The position numbers were made by a program, and so were the translations under genes. A stretch of 64,000 bases of DNA. It comes from Nitrosomonas oligotropha. GTDB taxonomy: Bacteria; Pseudomonadota; Gammaproteobacteria; Burkholderiales; Nitrosomonadaceae. Shown in pieces: positions 55,392-63,974 of the stretch. The number at the start of each line of letters is the position of its first letter. Position 1 is the first letter of the stretch. The notes beneath the pieces were generated by a model that saw only the letters and a program-made list of their open reading frames with translations, had not been told where the DNA came from and ran no database searches. Location: the NCBI RefSeq assembly GCF_900106555.1, contig NZ_FNOE01000004.1, positions 1 through 64,000 on the forward strand, in the 5' to 3' direction.

Positions 55392-56603
55392 TTAGAAGTT
55401 GTGACGCATACCAATGCTATAGGTATTGCTATCTCTGAATACAGCATTTCTATCATCAATCATTGCACGTTGATAACCGCCGAAGAGGCTAGAACGTTTG
55501 CTGAGATTGTGGATTGCGCCAACGGTAAAGCTGCTTACTTCACGGCGTGATGCACCACCTGCCAATCCATGAGCATTTGTCATACCGCCTTGAGCGATAA
55601 AGCTGGTATTACCCCAGTCATATTGACCGCCTGCAAACCAGATATTACCGTCACCACCCCAATTCATCGCTGAATTGCACTGTCCACGTGAATCCGGTGA
55701 ACCCGTTGCTGGGTTACCTAGCATACCTGCATTGGTACAAGTAGCTGCACCTACGGCATTGTTAATATTTTCATACTGGCCATTCAACTTAAAGTTTTGG
55801 AAACTCCATGATGCACCACCACGCCAGATATGCTCGTTGTTAACCAAAGGAGCATAACCTGCATTACCTGTTCTTTGGCGGGTACTGATGTTATCGCGAG
55901 AGTAACCTCCAAATACAGCTAAATTATGACCTTGAAATTGAGCTTCGTATTTACCTGCAACTTGGAAGTCCCATTCACCATCTTCACCACCTGAATTTGA
56001 CTGACTTCCAGCAAAGCTACCCGATGGAGCGATAACATTTGCAGGATCTAATCTGTTAGAGTCGCCTGGCATTAATATACCCGAGAAGCTAAAACCTTCG
56101 ACTTTTGGTGAATCATAGCGAGCTGCGCTATTTACGAAGCCATTTGCTCCTGATCCCAGACCATTTGCTGATGCCGACATAGTACCGCCGCTACCTGATG
56201 CTTGGAGGGTTGTATATGCAAATGGATCAATGGTCATACCACCAGCGAAATCTTTAAATGGTGATTGAACGCGACCAAATTTTACTTCACCCCAATTGTC
56301 ATTGGCCAATCCAACCCAACGTTCACGCGCAATACCTAGAGCACCACTGCCTGTACTAAAACCGTACTCAACATGCGCTTTTGCTTTTAAGCCGGCGCCC
56401 AAATTTTCAGTAACATGCATACCCCATCTGGAACGACCTGTATCGTCACCGATATGAGCCTGGCTACTTTGACCTTCTTTGTTCACTGTTGCATATTCAG
56501 CTTGCACGCTACCAAACAGTGTTACGTTTGTTCCTTGTGCTGATGCAACCATCGGAGCTGCAAGTGCACCGGCTACTGCCAACGAAATAAGTTTCTTCTT
56601 CAT
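55392..56603 (-). CDS. Gram-negative porin (general porin, OmpC/Omp32-like)
   Basis: A 403-residue outer-membrane protein. The start at 56603 has AAGGAGA and opens a typical signal peptide (KLISLAVAGALAAPMVASAQ). The mature protein starts VTLFGSVQAEYATV, has alternating beta-strand pattern, long loops (a Cys-containing one, TCTNAGMLGNPATGS) and ends in the C-terminal Phe motif YSIGMRHNF for BAM recognition. It forms trimeric channels for small solutes. It has a long 5' leader with two strong hairpins and a 36-bp inverted repeat further upstream, so post-transcriptional control is likely. Confidence 0.93.
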   Translation of the reverse strand: MKKKLISLAVAGALAAPMVASAQGTNVTLFGSVQAEYATVNKEGQSSQAHIGDDTGRSRWGMHVTENLGAGLKAKAHVEYGFSTGSGALGIARERWVGLANDNWGEVKFGRVQSPFKDFAGGMTIDPFAYTTLQASGSGGTMSASANGLGSGANGFVNSAARYDSPKVEGFSFSGILMPGDSNRLDPANVIAPSGSFAGSQSNSGGEDGEWDFQVAGKYEAQFQGHNLAVFGGYSRDNISTRQRTGNAGYAPLVNNEHIWRGGASWSFQNFKLNGQYENINNAVGAATCTNAGMLGNPATGSPDSRGQCNSAMNWGGDGNIWFAGGQYDWGNTSFIAQGGMTNAHGLAGGASRREVSSFTVGAIHNLSKRSSLFGGYQRAMIDDRNAVFRDSNTYSIGMRHNF

Positions 56604-56661
56604 ACCGAAGTTCTCCTTTAATGTTAAAACGACTGGGGCCGTCTTATTTTGTCTCACTACA

Positions 56662-56708
56662 TTCCGGTGGAATGCACCCCGCTTGTTCGGACCTCCCCAA
56701 TCGGGAGG
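56662..56708 (-). promoter_or_regulatory. Structured 5' leader of the porin mRNA
   Basis: On the minus strand CCTCCC-gatt-GGGGAGG and CATTCC-acc-GGAATG form two compact hairpins within 110 bases upstream of the porin start. Structured leaders of porin genes are common targets of small RNAs or control stability; no specific sRNA site can be named. Confidence 0.5.
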
Positions 56709-56775
56709 TTTGATTTGATTGTGCCCCAATACAGAAACATACTGCAAGAAAAACAAACAAATCTTGCACATTAAG

Positions 56776-56811
56776 CAACAAATATGTTGTTCTCATACAA
56801 CATATTTGTTG
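56776..56811. repeat. Perfect 14-bp inverted repeat, 8-base loop
   Basis: CAACAAATATGTTG, TTCTCATA and CAACATATTTGTTG, followed on the plus strand by TTTTT. It is 173 bp upstream of the porin start and 217 bp before the transpeptidase start. With the T-run it could act as a terminator for an unseen plus-strand RNA, or it could be a regulator-binding site. Confidence 0.6.
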
Positions 56812-57028
56812 TTTTTCTGATGATAAATTTTATTTCACATCCTTGAAAAATTCGTTCAGAATTTATTTAACTCACTGATATTGAAGCAATATAAATTAAT
56901 TTCGTCCTCTTCCGATTAGGCATATTTATACTGTTTTTCATGTTTTGAATCAGGAAATTTCAGCTATCATCCGCTACATTGATTACCTCATAACTTAAGT
57001 AGGGCACCACCTTTGCAAGGTACGACTT

Positions 57029-58018
57029 ATGCGTAAATCCTATTTGCTTCTTTTTGCAATACTGAATCTAATCGCCGCTCTTCCAATTAAAGCTGAAACG
57101 TGGGTACTCCCACCCTCCGATATTGATGTTTTTGGCCAGATACGAACTACACATGCAAGCAGCGCGGAAACACTACTCGATATCGCACGCCAATACGATA
57201 TTGGTCAAATTGAGATTCTACTGGCCAATCCCAATGTAGATCGATGGTTACCCCAGGATGGCGCAGAAGTCATTCTGCCTAGCCGCTATATTATTCCTCA
57301 TGGCGACCGCAAGGGATTACTACTCAACTTACCTGAAATGAGAATTTATTATTTCCCGGAACCTAAAAAAGGCGAAAAGCCGATGATTATCACACACCCA
57401 GTCGGTATAGGCAGAATGGACTGGATAACCCCTTTGGGAACAACCAAAATAGTAGACAAAAAGAAAGATCCCACCTGGATACCACCAAAATCTCTCCAAA
57501 TGGACAGAATTGCCAATGGAGAACAACCCTATCCCAGTATTGTTCCGCCAGGCCCGACCAATCCCTTAGGCCGGCATGCCATGCGTCTAGGTATTAGCAG
57601 CGGCAGTTATCTGATACACGGCACGATCAAGCCATTTGGTGTCGGTATGCGCGTTTCCGCAGGATGTGTTCGCATGTATCCGGAAGACATAGAAGCACTC
57701 TTTGATAAAGTCCCGGTCGGTACAACAGTACAAATAGTAAATCAACCCATTAAACTTGGCTGGTTACTGGATTCGCTTTTCATTGAACTTCACCCGCCAT
57801 TAGAAGAAGACGAGGAAAAATACACCAACTATAAACACATGGTAGTTACCGCCATCAATGACTTCCTCGCATTAAAAAGCAGCAAAAGAACCATACCCGC
57901 AGATTTTGAAATCGATCAAGAAGCTCTAAAACAAGCGATCATGGAAAAAAGTGGAATGCCCGTACTGATCTCTCGCACTACCGCACAAGCACAATTACAC
58001 ACGCAAAATAACCATTAG
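57029..58018 (+). CDS. L,D-transpeptidase with LysM-like domain (ErfK/YbiS type)
   Basis: A 329-residue periplasmic enzyme with a signal peptide (LLLFAILNLIAALPIKAE). Residues about 45-90 resemble LysM (ETLLDIARQYDIGQIEILLANPNVD). The YkuD catalytic domain spans about 95-235, with HGTIKPFGVGMRVSAGCVRMYPEDIEAL holding the His and the catalytic Cys. The 90-residue C-terminal tail is helical. It makes 3-3 crosslinks or attaches Braun-type lipoprotein to peptidoglycan. Its length and layout match the E. coli lipoprotein-anchoring group (ErfK, YcfS, YbiS), and a Braun-type lipoprotein gene lies next to it. Confidence 0.92.
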   Translation: MRKSYLLLFAILNLIAALPIKAETWVLPPSDIDVFGQIRTTHASSAETLLDIARQYDIGQIEILLANPNVDRWLPQDGAEVILPSRYIIPHGDRKGLLLNLPEMRIYYFPEPKKGEKPMIITHPVGIGRMDWITPLGTTKIVDKKKDPTWIPPKSLQMDRIANGEQPYPSIVPPGPTNPLGRHAMRLGISSGSYLIHGTIKPFGVGMRVSAGCVRMYPEDIEALFDKVPVGTTVQIVNQPIKLGWLLDSLFIELHPPLEEDEEKYTNYKHMVVTAINDFLALKSSKRTIPADFEIDQEALKQAIMEKSGMPVLISRTTAQAQLHTQNNH

Positions 58019-58054
58019 TATCAAACGGAATGTAAGCTGTGAAGCTACACACAT

Positions 58055-58082
58055 AAAAAACCCCTCATTCGAGGGGTTTTTT
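58055..58082. terminator. Bidirectional Rho-independent terminator
   Basis: AAAAAA-CCCCTC-attc-GAGGGG-TTTTTT, 37 bases after the L,D-transpeptidase stop and 43 bases beyond the convergent lipoprotein stop. It serves both. Confidence 0.95.
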
Positions 58083-58124
58083 ATGAATGCAAATCCAAAT
58101 TTTTATTTGGTATTACATTACTTA

Positions 58125-58415
58125 TTACTTATGCATTGCTTTTTTGAACATGCGATCGATTTTGGATTCTGTATCCATTGAACGTCTGTTTGCTTCGTCC
58201 GCAATACGCAGCGCATCATTTGCTTTGGCGTTAGCTGCATCTGCTGCTGCTTTCGCTGCAGCTGCATCAGCTTTAACAGCCGCAATATCAGCATTCACTT
58301 TATTTTGCAGCTCTTCCAATTGACCTGTCGTTGCACATCCTGTCAACCCAATAAAAGCGCCTGCAATTGCTGCCAGTGTTAACATACGAACTGGATGCTG
58401 GATTTTTCCTTTCAT
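58125..58415 (-). CDS. Braun-type / OprI-like alanine-zipper lipoprotein
   Basis: A 96-residue lipoprotein. A lipobox (FIGLTGC, Cys27) is followed by a coiled coil of repeated alanine heptads (AAVKADAAAAKAAADAANAK and on), which trimerises in Lpp and OprI. It ends in MFKKAMHK, with a C-terminal lysine, the residue that L,D-transpeptidases link to meso-diaminopimelate in Braun lipoprotein. AGGAGA lies upstream of the ATG at 58415. Transpeptidase genes lie on both sides. It is longer than E. coli Lpp and the Lys-ending is suggestive, not proof, of anchoring. Confidence 0.88.
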   Translation of the reverse strand: MKGKIQHPVRMLTLAAIAGAFIGLTGCATTGQLEELQNKVNADIAAVKADAAAAKAAADAANAKANDALRIADEANRRSMDTESKIDRMFKKAMHK

Positions 58416-58696
58416 TCCGATCTCCTCAGTTGTTTATTCTATTCAATACGCACAAACATCCACTATTTCTACTAGTTAATGACATTTTAGATATTTTAAT
58501 ATCATTAACGCACCGGAATCTTATCCGATTTTTCCCGCAAAATAAATGCATTTTATGACAAATTTACCACGCACCGGATCAATAAAACCACAAACAGAAT
58601 CATAAGCAATTAATAAGAATAACTATTTCCCCATATTCCGCAATTCAATTAATTAACAACAAAGAACGAAGACCTGCATAAATGGGCATTCTAACG
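58416..58696. other. Gap upstream of the lipoprotein gene
   Basis: An AT-rich 281-base stretch between two minus-strand genes. It contains the lipoprotein promoter, which is expected to be strong. No coding frame or structured RNA was recognised. Confidence 0.4.
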
Positions 58697-59272
58697 CTAA
58701 CGAATATTCACCCACACACCAGGTCTGATCCACTTACCGAGCTGATCGATTTGCTCATTCGTCAGCGCAATGCAGCCATTCGTCCAATTATACTGATGGT
58801 GGATCTCTCGATCTCCCCTGCCAATCCCATGTATGCCGATATGGCCACCCAGCGGTGTATTCTGAGGTGGTGTCTTCCCCATACTTTTTGCCGCCAAGAT
58901 TGATAACCAGGTATCTTCATCAATCCTATTTTCCTCCAGTGCGCGTTTTGCAGTATCAAGATTCGGATAATTAAGGCCAAAGAAACGATAATAACGGCTC
59001 TTTTCATTGACCCAGCCAATCTTGAATCTACCCAGCGGGGTTTTATCGTCTTTTGTCATTTTTGACCATGTAGTACCGAAACGTCCAATCGCTACATTTT
59101 TAAATACCGCCTGAACATTATTTCCCTGCATCACAGACAAAGTGTGCTCAGTGGTATCCACATCGATCCACACGTTATTATCCGCACGCGCAGAATTGTG
59201 CATAACGCACAAGCCAGCTAATCCAATCAACACAATTATCGAATATTGAATAAAAAAATTTCGCTTGATCAC
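58697..59272 (-). CDS. L,D-transpeptidase family protein (short YkuD type)
   Basis: A 191-residue protein with a signal sequence (IVLIGLAGLCVMHNSARA) and a single YkuD domain. VDTTEHTLSVMQGNNVQAVF opens the fold, TPLGRFKIGWVNEKSRYYRFFGLNYP is the substrate side, and GIHGIGRGDREIHHQYNWTN with GCIALTNEQIDQL contain the catalytic His and Cys. It has no LysM or C-terminal extension, so it differs from the enzyme at 57029 and may be an amidase-like YafK-type enzyme, which releases Lpp from peptidoglycan, rather than an anchoring one. Confidence 0.88.
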   Translation of the reverse strand: MIKRNFFIQYSIIVLIGLAGLCVMHNSARADNNVWIDVDTTEHTLSVMQGNNVQAVFKNVAIGRFGTTWSKMTKDDKTPLGRFKIGWVNEKSRYYRFFGLNYPNLDTAKRALEENRIDEDTWLSILAAKSMGKTPPQNTPLGGHIGIHGIGRGDREIHHQYNWTNGCIALTNEQIDQLGKWIRPGVWVNIR

Positions 59273-59345
59273 TTTTTGACTATCAATAATAAGGATGATT
59301 AATTATGTCATAATTTCACTCTCCGGAAATTCCCATTAAGCGCCC

Positions 59346-59579
59346 ATGTGCCTTGCTATTCCTGCTTGTGTCGAACAATTGACTGCTGCAAATCATGCCA
59401 TCGTAAACCTCAGCGGCGTGCGCAAAGAAATCTCACTGGCATTGGTTGAAGATATTGTTCCTGGAGATTACGTCATCGTACATGTTGGTTTTGCGCTACA
59501 AAAGCTCGATCCACTGGAAGCGGAGCGCACATTGGCAATGTTCGCCGAAATATCGGCGCTCGATAACAATCTCTCATGA
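59346..59579 (+). CDS. hypC: [NiFe]-hydrogenase maturation chaperone HypC
   Basis: A 77-residue protein starting MCLAIPACVEQL, with the essential Cys2 that carries the Fe(CN)2CO unit. VNLSGVRKEISLALVEDIVPGDYVIVHVGFALQKLD is the OB-fold core. It acts with HypD in assembling the iron ligand set and passes it to the large subunit. The hypD start overlaps its stop by four bases. Confidence 0.96.
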   Translation: MCLAIPACVEQLTAANHAIVNLSGVRKEISLALVEDIVPGDYVIVHVGFALQKLDPLEAERTLAMFAEISALDNNLS

Positions 59580-60727
59580 TGAAATATATCGACGAATTTC
59601 GCGCAGGCGCTCTGGCACGGCAAATCGCTGCAAAAATCGCATCGGAAGCCGGCCCCGGACGCGATTACCACTTCATGGAATTTTGCGGTGGTCATACCCA
59701 CGCCATTTCGCGCTTCGGTATAGTCGATCTGCTGCCTGTCAATGTGCATATGATTCATGGCCCGGGTTGTCCGGTATGCGTTTTACCTATCGGCCGCGTG
59801 GAGAATGCGATTCAATTGGCACAAATGCCGGGATTGATACTCTGCAGTTACGGGGATATGCTGCGCATACCGGCCACCAACGGGATGAGTTTGTTGAAAG
59901 CGAAAGCGCAAGGTGCGGATATCCGTATGGTTTACAGCAGTGCGGATGCTATAAAAATCGCCCAGGAAAATCCGCAACGGCAGGTGGTTTTCTTTGCTAT
60001 CGGCTTTGAAACCACGACACCGCCCACAGCTGTTGCAATCCAGCAAGCGCAGATACTGGGTTTGAATAATTTCACGGTATTCTGCAATCACGTCCTGACC
60101 CCTTCCGCCATCTCTCATATTTTGCAATCGCCGGAAGTCCGTCAGTTTGGACTGGTTCCCTTGGATGGCTTTATTGGACCGGCGCATGTTTCCGTCATCA
60201 TTGGCAGCCAACCGTACGAATATTTCGCCGAGGAATTTCAGAAATCGGTCGTGATAGCCGGCTTTGAGCCACTCGATGTCATGCAGGCCATCCTCATGCT
60301 GATACGCCAGATCAATGCAGGCCGGGCTGAAGTTGAAAATGAATTTACCCGTGCGGTTTCTCCGGCAGGCAATCGCAAAGCGCAATCGCTTGTCGCCGAA
60401 GTGTTCGAATTACGCCGTACATTTGAGTGGCGCGGCTTGGGGTGGGTGCCTTACAGCGCGCTTAAAATCAAATCAAGCTATGCTGACTTTGACGCCGAAC
60501 AGCGTTTCCGGATTTCAACAATATCCATTGCCGATAACAAGGCCTGCGAGTGCGGCGCTATTTTGCGCGGCGTTAAACGGCCGCAGGATTGCAAAATTTT
60601 TGGCACCGTTTGCACACCCGAAAACCCGGTCGGTTCCTGCATGGTTTCCTCTGAAGGCGCATGTGCCGCTCATTACAGCTATGGCCGTTTCCGTGAAAAT
60701 AATCATGTTGCAGCGCAGAAAAATTAA
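59576..60727 (+). CDS. hypD: Hydrogenase maturation factor HypD
   Basis: A 383-residue [4Fe-4S] protein that holds the Fe atom while CN and CO are added. FMEFCGGHTHAISRFGI and HGPGCPVCVLPIGRVENAI are the conserved Cys/His sites, and GFETTTPPTAVAI is in the middle. The cluster cysteines are at the C-terminus (ACECGAILRGVKRPQDCKIFGTVC and on). It overlaps hypC and hypE by four and one bases, so the cluster is tightly coupled. Confidence 0.97.
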   Translation: MMKYIDEFRAGALARQIAAKIASEAGPGRDYHFMEFCGGHTHAISRFGIVDLLPVNVHMIHGPGCPVCVLPIGRVENAIQLAQMPGLILCSYGDMLRIPATNGMSLLKAKAQGADIRMVYSSADAIKIAQENPQRQVVFFAIGFETTTPPTAVAIQQAQILGLNNFTVFCNHVLTPSAISHILQSPEVRQFGLVPLDGFIGPAHVSVIIGSQPYEYFAEEFQKSVVIAGFEPLDVMQAILMLIRQINAGRAEVENEFTRAVSPAGNRKAQSLVAEVFELRRTFEWRGLGWVPYSALKIKSSYADFDAEQRFRISTISIADNKACECGAILRGVKRPQDCKIFGTVCTPENPVGSCMVSSEGACAAHYSYGRFRENNHVAAQKN

Positions 60728-61785
60728 TGTCCGCCACTGGTAAAGTTAAACCGGGTTATACCCGTGCACTCGACCTGAAGCATGGCTGCATCGAAATGAG
60801 TCATGGCAGCGGCGGACGGGCGATGGCGCAATTAATCCAGCAATTGTTCATGACCGCATTTGACAATGAATTCTTGCGACAAATGAATGATCAGGCTTGC
60901 TTTCAGAGCATTAATGGCCGCATGGTGATGTCTACCGACAGCCATGTCGTGACTCCTCTATTTTTTCCCGGCGGGGATATCGGCAATTTGGCAGTGCATG
61001 GCACCATCAATGACATTGCCATGTCTGGCGCCAAGCCTTGCTATCTGGCTGCCAGTTTTATTCTGGAAGAAGGCTTTCCATTATCCGATCTGAAACGTAT
61101 TGTGGATTCCATGGCTAAAGCGGCGCAAGCTGCACAAGTACCGATTGTCACCGGTGACACCAAAGTGGTGGAAAAAGGCAGCGGCGATGGCGTATTCATC
61201 ACCACGACGGGCATTGGCATGGTGCCGGAAGGGATCCATATTTCCGGTGACAGTGCCCGGCCCGGCGATAAGATATTGGTATCCGGCACACTTGGCGATC
61301 ATGGCATCGCCATCATGGCGTTGCGTGAAAACCTGTCTTTCCAAACCAGCATCGAATCGGACACCGCAGCCTTGCATGATCTGGTAGCGGCCATGATCGC
61401 CGTCACACCTGGCATCCATGTATTGCGCGACCCTACGCGCGGCGGCGTGGCCACTACCCTAAACGAAATTGCCCAGCAATCGTCGGTAGGCATGATGATC
61501 TATGAAGACCGGCTGCCGATCCAGGAGCAAGTCCAGGCCGCTTGTGAGTTCATCGGTCTGGACCCGTTGTACATTGCCAACGAAGGCAAGCTGATTGCGA
61601 TCTGTGCTGCGGAAGATGCCGAAAAGCTATTGCATGTGATGCATGCCCACCCATTGGGCAGGCATGCCAGTATCATCGGCGAAGTCATCGAAGACGCACA
61701 CTGCTTTGTGCAAATGCAAACCCGGTTTGGTGGCAAACGCGTCGTTGATTGGTTAAGCGGCGAGCAACTGCCACGGATCTGTTAA
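60727..61785 (+). CDS. hypE: Hydrogenase maturation factor HypE
   Basis: A 352-residue PurM-fold enzyme that dehydrates a thiocarbamate to thiocyanate and supplies the CN ligands. EMSHGSGGRAMAQLIQ at the N-terminus, VMSTDSHVVTPLFFPGGDIG as the ATP site, and the C-terminal LPRIC whose last Cys accepts the carbamoyl group from HypF are all seen. HypF is not in this window and must be encoded elsewhere. Confidence 0.97.
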   Translation: MSATGKVKPGYTRALDLKHGCIEMSHGSGGRAMAQLIQQLFMTAFDNEFLRQMNDQACFQSINGRMVMSTDSHVVTPLFFPGGDIGNLAVHGTINDIAMSGAKPCYLAASFILEEGFPLSDLKRIVDSMAKAAQAAQVPIVTGDTKVVEKGSGDGVFITTTGIGMVPEGIHISGDSARPGDKILVSGTLGDHGIAIMALRENLSFQTSIESDTAALHDLVAAMIAVTPGIHVLRDPTRGGVATTLNEIAQQSSVGMMIYEDRLPIQEQVQAACEFIGLDPLYIANEGKLIAICAAEDAEKLLHVMHAHPLGRHASIIGEVIEDAHCFVQMQTRFGGKRVVDWLSGEQLPRIC

Positions 61786-61795
61786 TTTCCATCAA

Positions 61796-63526
61796 TTGAA
61801 AATTCTGTTTCTCACACACAGCTTCAATTGTCTGTCGCAACGTCTGTTTGTCGAATTAACGCATTGCGGACATGATATATCCATCGAGTTTGATATCAAC
61901 GACGCGACGAGCTGCGAAGCCGTCGCACTTTTCCAGCCGGACTTAATTATCGCGCCTTATCTCAAACGCGCTATCCCGGAAGCCATCTGGCGCAAACATA
62001 CCTGCTTTATCGTGCATCCGGGAATCATCGGAGACCGCGGCCCTGCCGCGCTCGATTGGGCGATTATGCTGGATCGGCAAGAATGGGGGGTTACCGTATT
62101 GCAAGCCAATGCGGAAATGGATGCGGGCGATATCTGGGCTGCGGAAGTTTTTCCGATGCGGCTGGCCCGCAAAAGCAGCCTGTACCGCCACGAAGTTGTT
62201 GAAGCAGCAACACGCGCTGTGCTCACAGCGGTAGCGCGTTTTCAGTCCGGCGCTTATAAACCGGCTCCACTGGACTATTCGCGCGTTGATGTCTACGGCC
62301 GCTTGCATACACCCATCCGGCAAACTGACCGCCGTATTGATTGGCAGCGAGACAACACGCGCACCATTGTGAGAAAAATCCATGCTGCCGATGGATTCCC
62401 CGGTGTTTTGGATACGCTGCTGGGTGAATCCTATTATTTGTATGATGCATACAGTGAAGAGAATCTGACCGGCACACCCGGAGCGATCATCGCCAAGCGT
62501 CACAACGCCATCTGCCGGGCTACCGTGGATGGCGCGGTCTGGATCGGTCATTTGAAACACAAAAAAGACGCTGAATCCACTTTCAAACTGGCCGCCACGA
62601 TTGCTTTAAAAGATTATCTTAACGCTGTGCCGGAAATATCTCTTGATCCTTTCACTGCAAAATCTGGCAACACTTACCGGGATATTTGGTTCGAACGAAA
62701 GAAAGATGTCGGCTATCTGTATTTTGATTTTTATAACGGCGCCATGGATACCGGACAGTGTGAGCGTTTGCGTAACACTTACTTGCAAGTCGCAGCAAGC
62801 GACGTTCGTGTGATCGTGTTGATGGGCGGACCCGATTTCTGGAGCAATGGCATACATCTCAATCATATCGAAAATGCCGACAGTCCCGCCGGCGAGTCCT
62901 GGCGCAACATTAATGCCATGAATGATTTGGTGCAGTCAATCATCACCACTGAGCGGCGGCTCACGATCGCGGCGCTGCAAGGCAATGTCGGTGCTGGTGG
63001 CGTGTTTCTATCACTGGCTGCCGATCACATTTTTGCACGCGCCAGTGTCATACTCAATCCGCATTATAAAAGCATGGGAAATCTTTACGGCTCGGAATAT
63101 TGGACTTATTTGCTACCGCGCCGGGTCGATGCATCGTGTGTACACGCATTGACACAAAATCGTTTGCCGGTCAGCGCACAAAAAGCCCGGGATATCGGAT
63201 TGATCGATGATTGCTTTGCTTTAAACCCGGAAGACTTTAAGAAGGAAGTAGTTCGTATTGCTGAAGCGCTTGCTGCAAATCCCGAGTTCGCTTCACTCTT
63301 GCAACAAAAAACACAGCAGCGGCAATTGGATGAACAGCTAAAACCGTTACAAAATTACCGCACTGAAGAACTCCAGCACATGGAACTTAATTTTTACGGC
63401 TTTGACCCCAGTTATCATGTGGCACGTTATCATTTCGTGCACAAAATCCCCTATGGCTGGACACCACGTTATCTCGCACGGCATCGCCGCCTCTCAGTGC
63501 AGTCCGGTTCAAAAATTCACATATGA
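61796..63526 (+). CDS. hypX: HypX/HoxX: CO ligand synthesis for aerobic [NiFe]-hydrogenase
   Basis: A 576-residue two-domain protein. Residues 1-270 are a formyl-transferase fold (FLTHSFNCLSQRLFVELTHCG, FIVHPGIIGDRGPAALDWA, LQANAEMDAGDIWAAEVFPM). Residues about 290-530 are an enoyl-CoA hydratase/isomerase fold (LMGGPDFWSNGIHLNHIE, ALQGNVGAGGVFLSLAADHIFAR). In Aquifex and Cupriavidus, HypX takes formyl-tetrahydrofolate to formyl-CoA and then to CO for the active-site iron, which allows hydrogenase assembly in air. The start is TTG at 61796 (MKILFLTHSFN). It directly follows hypE by ten bases. Confidence 0.94.
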   Translation: MKILFLTHSFNCLSQRLFVELTHCGHDISIEFDINDATSCEAVALFQPDLIIAPYLKRAIPEAIWRKHTCFIVHPGIIGDRGPAALDWAIMLDRQEWGVTVLQANAEMDAGDIWAAEVFPMRLARKSSLYRHEVVEAATRAVLTAVARFQSGAYKPAPLDYSRVDVYGRLHTPIRQTDRRIDWQRDNTRTIVRKIHAADGFPGVLDTLLGESYYLYDAYSEENLTGTPGAIIAKRHNAICRATVDGAVWIGHLKHKKDAESTFKLAATIALKDYLNAVPEISLDPFTAKSGNTYRDIWFERKKDVGYLYFDFYNGAMDTGQCERLRNTYLQVAASDVRVIVLMGGPDFWSNGIHLNHIENADSPAGESWRNINAMNDLVQSIITTERRLTIAALQGNVGAGGVFLSLAADHIFARASVILNPHYKSMGNLYGSEYWTYLLPRRVDASCVHALTQNRLPVSAQKARDIGLIDDCFALNPEDFKKEVVRIAEALAANPEFASLLQQKTQQRQLDEQLKPLQNYRTEELQHMELNFYGFDPSYHVARYHFVHKIPYGWTPRYLARHRRLSVQSGSKIHI

Positions 63527-63530
63527 TTTC

Positions 63531-63974
63531 TTAACGTTGACTTGTCTTAGTATCCAGCTTATGAGAATCGACCAGATCGGGATCAAATTCCGGCGGTTTT
63601 TCCGCGGGTGGAATCACTCCGGGGCATTGTTTGATGACTGCCCATTGCTGTATCGCATCATATTCACTCTTTAACTGCGCATATTCAGCTTCCTGTTCTT
63701 TAGTCCCGCCGAGTGCAAATAACGCTGCCCAGGAAAGCGATAAATCGGCACCCAGTATCCATTTATCCTTGGCCGGTGTTTTATCATCCGGCTTACCCGT
63801 CAATTGACTGACTCTGGTTTGAATTCGCTCAATCTCTGCCAGTAATTCGTTGCAATTGTAAGTTTGAAATTGCGCTGGTGAGATATAAGGTGCTTGTTGA
63901 TTCCCCGATGAAGCCACGCAGCCGGATAGTGTAATCGCAACAATAAAAAAAATAGCAGCAATTAATCTCTTCAT
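63531..63974 (-). CDS. Lipoprotein of unknown function
   Basis: A 147-residue lipoprotein. The start at 63974 has GAGGG upstream and gives MKRLIAAIFFIVAITLSGC with a lipobox. The mature part has a conserved-looking segment YISPAQFQTYNCNELLAEIERIQ followed by a hydrophobic stretch (LSLSWAALFALGG) and a Pro-rich tail. Proteins with the QYNCxQLxxE pattern recur as small envelope lipoproteins in proteobacteria, function unknown. It is convergent with hypX (stops four bases apart) and unlikely to be part of the hyp cluster. Confidence 0.8.
   Translation of the reverse strand: MKRLIAAIFFIVAITLSGCVASSGNQQAPYISPAQFQTYNCNELLAEIERIQTRVSQLTGKPDDKTPAKDKWILGADLSLSWAALFALGGTKEQEAEYAQLKSEYDAIQQWAVIKQCPGVIPPAEKPPEFDPDLVDSHKLDTKTSQR

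Larger units (their letters stand above)
56604..57028. other. Divergent regulatory region between porin and L,D-transpeptidase
   Basis: This 425-base region holds the structured leader of the porin mRNA (56662-56708), a long inverted repeat (56776-56811) and an AT-rich part up to about 56960 where both promoters must lie. No coding frame is credible. Confidence 0.6.

Noticed and set aside
56604..56771. N-terminal extension of the porin
   Set aside because: It is the structured mRNA leader; the ribosome site and signal peptide place the start at 56603.
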